A stretch of 6,006 nt of DNA from UBA5078 sp963977405 (GTDB lineage: Bacteria > Pseudomonadota > Gammaproteobacteria > Pseudomonadales > Pseudohongiellaceae), in NCBI GenBank assembly GCA_963977405.1, contig CAXBOY010000136.1:1-6006 (forward strand), in the 5' to 3' direction. Both the position numbers and the translations under genes were made by a program. The notes beneath the pieces were generated by a model, which did not search any database, had not been told where the DNA came from, and saw nothing but the letters and a program-made list of their open reading frames with translations. Positions 5,828 through 6,006 of the stretch are shown in pieces (position 1 is the stretch's first letter; each line of letters opens with the position of its first letter).

Positions 5828-6006
5828 ATGGGTAAGCGAATCGCAATAACAGGGGCAAATGGTCAGTTAGGCCAAACCCTGATGCGCTCCGAGCTTTTCG
5901 AGAAGCACATACTGTTGCCGTTGGGTCGTGATGACATGGATATCACCGATCAGGCCAAAGTGAGTGCGACACTCGATGCTTTGAAGCCGGATATCATCAT
6001 CAATGC
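5828..6006 (+). CDS. rfbD: dTDP-4-dehydrorhamnose reductase, N-terminal part (3' truncated)
   Basis: The first 59 complete codons of a RfbD/RmlD reductase are present; the gene runs off the window. The protein begins MGKRIAITGANGQLGQTLM, with the NAD(P)-binding TGANGQLGQ motif typical of RmlD. It continues with GRDDMDITDQ (33-42) and LKPDIIINA (51-59), which match the usual 'LDITD' and 'PDVVINAAA' blocks. The enzyme reduces dTDP-4-dehydro-L-rhamnose to dTDP-L-rhamnose, directly after RfbC. GAGG at 5816-5819 lies 8 nt before the ATG at 5828. A nearer ATG at 5823 is in another frame and stops after eight codons. Confidence 0.95.
   Translation, partial: MGKRIAITGANGQLGQTLMRSELFEKHILLPLGRDDMDITDQAKVSATLDALKPDIIIN

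Overview
The window looks like a cell-surface locus of a Gram-negative proteobacterium, most likely a marine or aquatic gammaproteobacterium. The evidence is a type I-secreted S-layer/RTX-style protein, a SapC-family protein, a secreted periplasmic protein and dTDP-rhamnose/O-antigen genes. Lineage is an inference from gene content and protein style only. No mobile elements, tRNA/rRNA genes or CRISPR arrays were seen.

Layout: (i) 1-974, plus strand: the 3' part of a large Thr/Ala/Gly-rich S-layer-like gene, followed by a short hairpin (987-1009) and a strong intrinsic terminator (1021-1054). (ii) 1114-2460, minus strand and convergent with it: an unrecognised 166-aa gene followed by a SapC-family gene. 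They are probably one transcript, with a GC-rich hairpin across the first stop codon. (iii) 2461-2684: a 224-bp divergent intergenic region holding a candidate sigma-70 promoter for the plus-strand genes. (iv) 2685-6006, plus strand: a tightly packed set of five genes. These are an exported 230-aa protein with a possible GspC-HR-like domain, a WbbL-type family 2 glycosyltransferase, an extended-SDR sugar epimerase/dehydratase/reductase, rfbC (dTDP-4-dehydrorhamnose 3,5-epimerase) and the start of rfbD (dTDP-4-dehydrorhamnose reductase), which runs off the window.

How they may work together: RfbC and RfbD make dTDP-L-rhamnose. The glycosyltransferase may transfer it or a related sugar, and the SDR enzyme may modify another nucleotide sugar for the same glycan. 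The S-layer-like protein and SapC-family gene next door recall S-layer systems such as those of Caulobacter and Campylobacter fetus, where the S-layer is anchored to lipopolysaccharide. The functional link between the S-layer half and the glycan half is inferred from proximity. The least explained parts are the 166-aa partner of the SapC gene and the 230-aa exported protein that heads the glycan operon.
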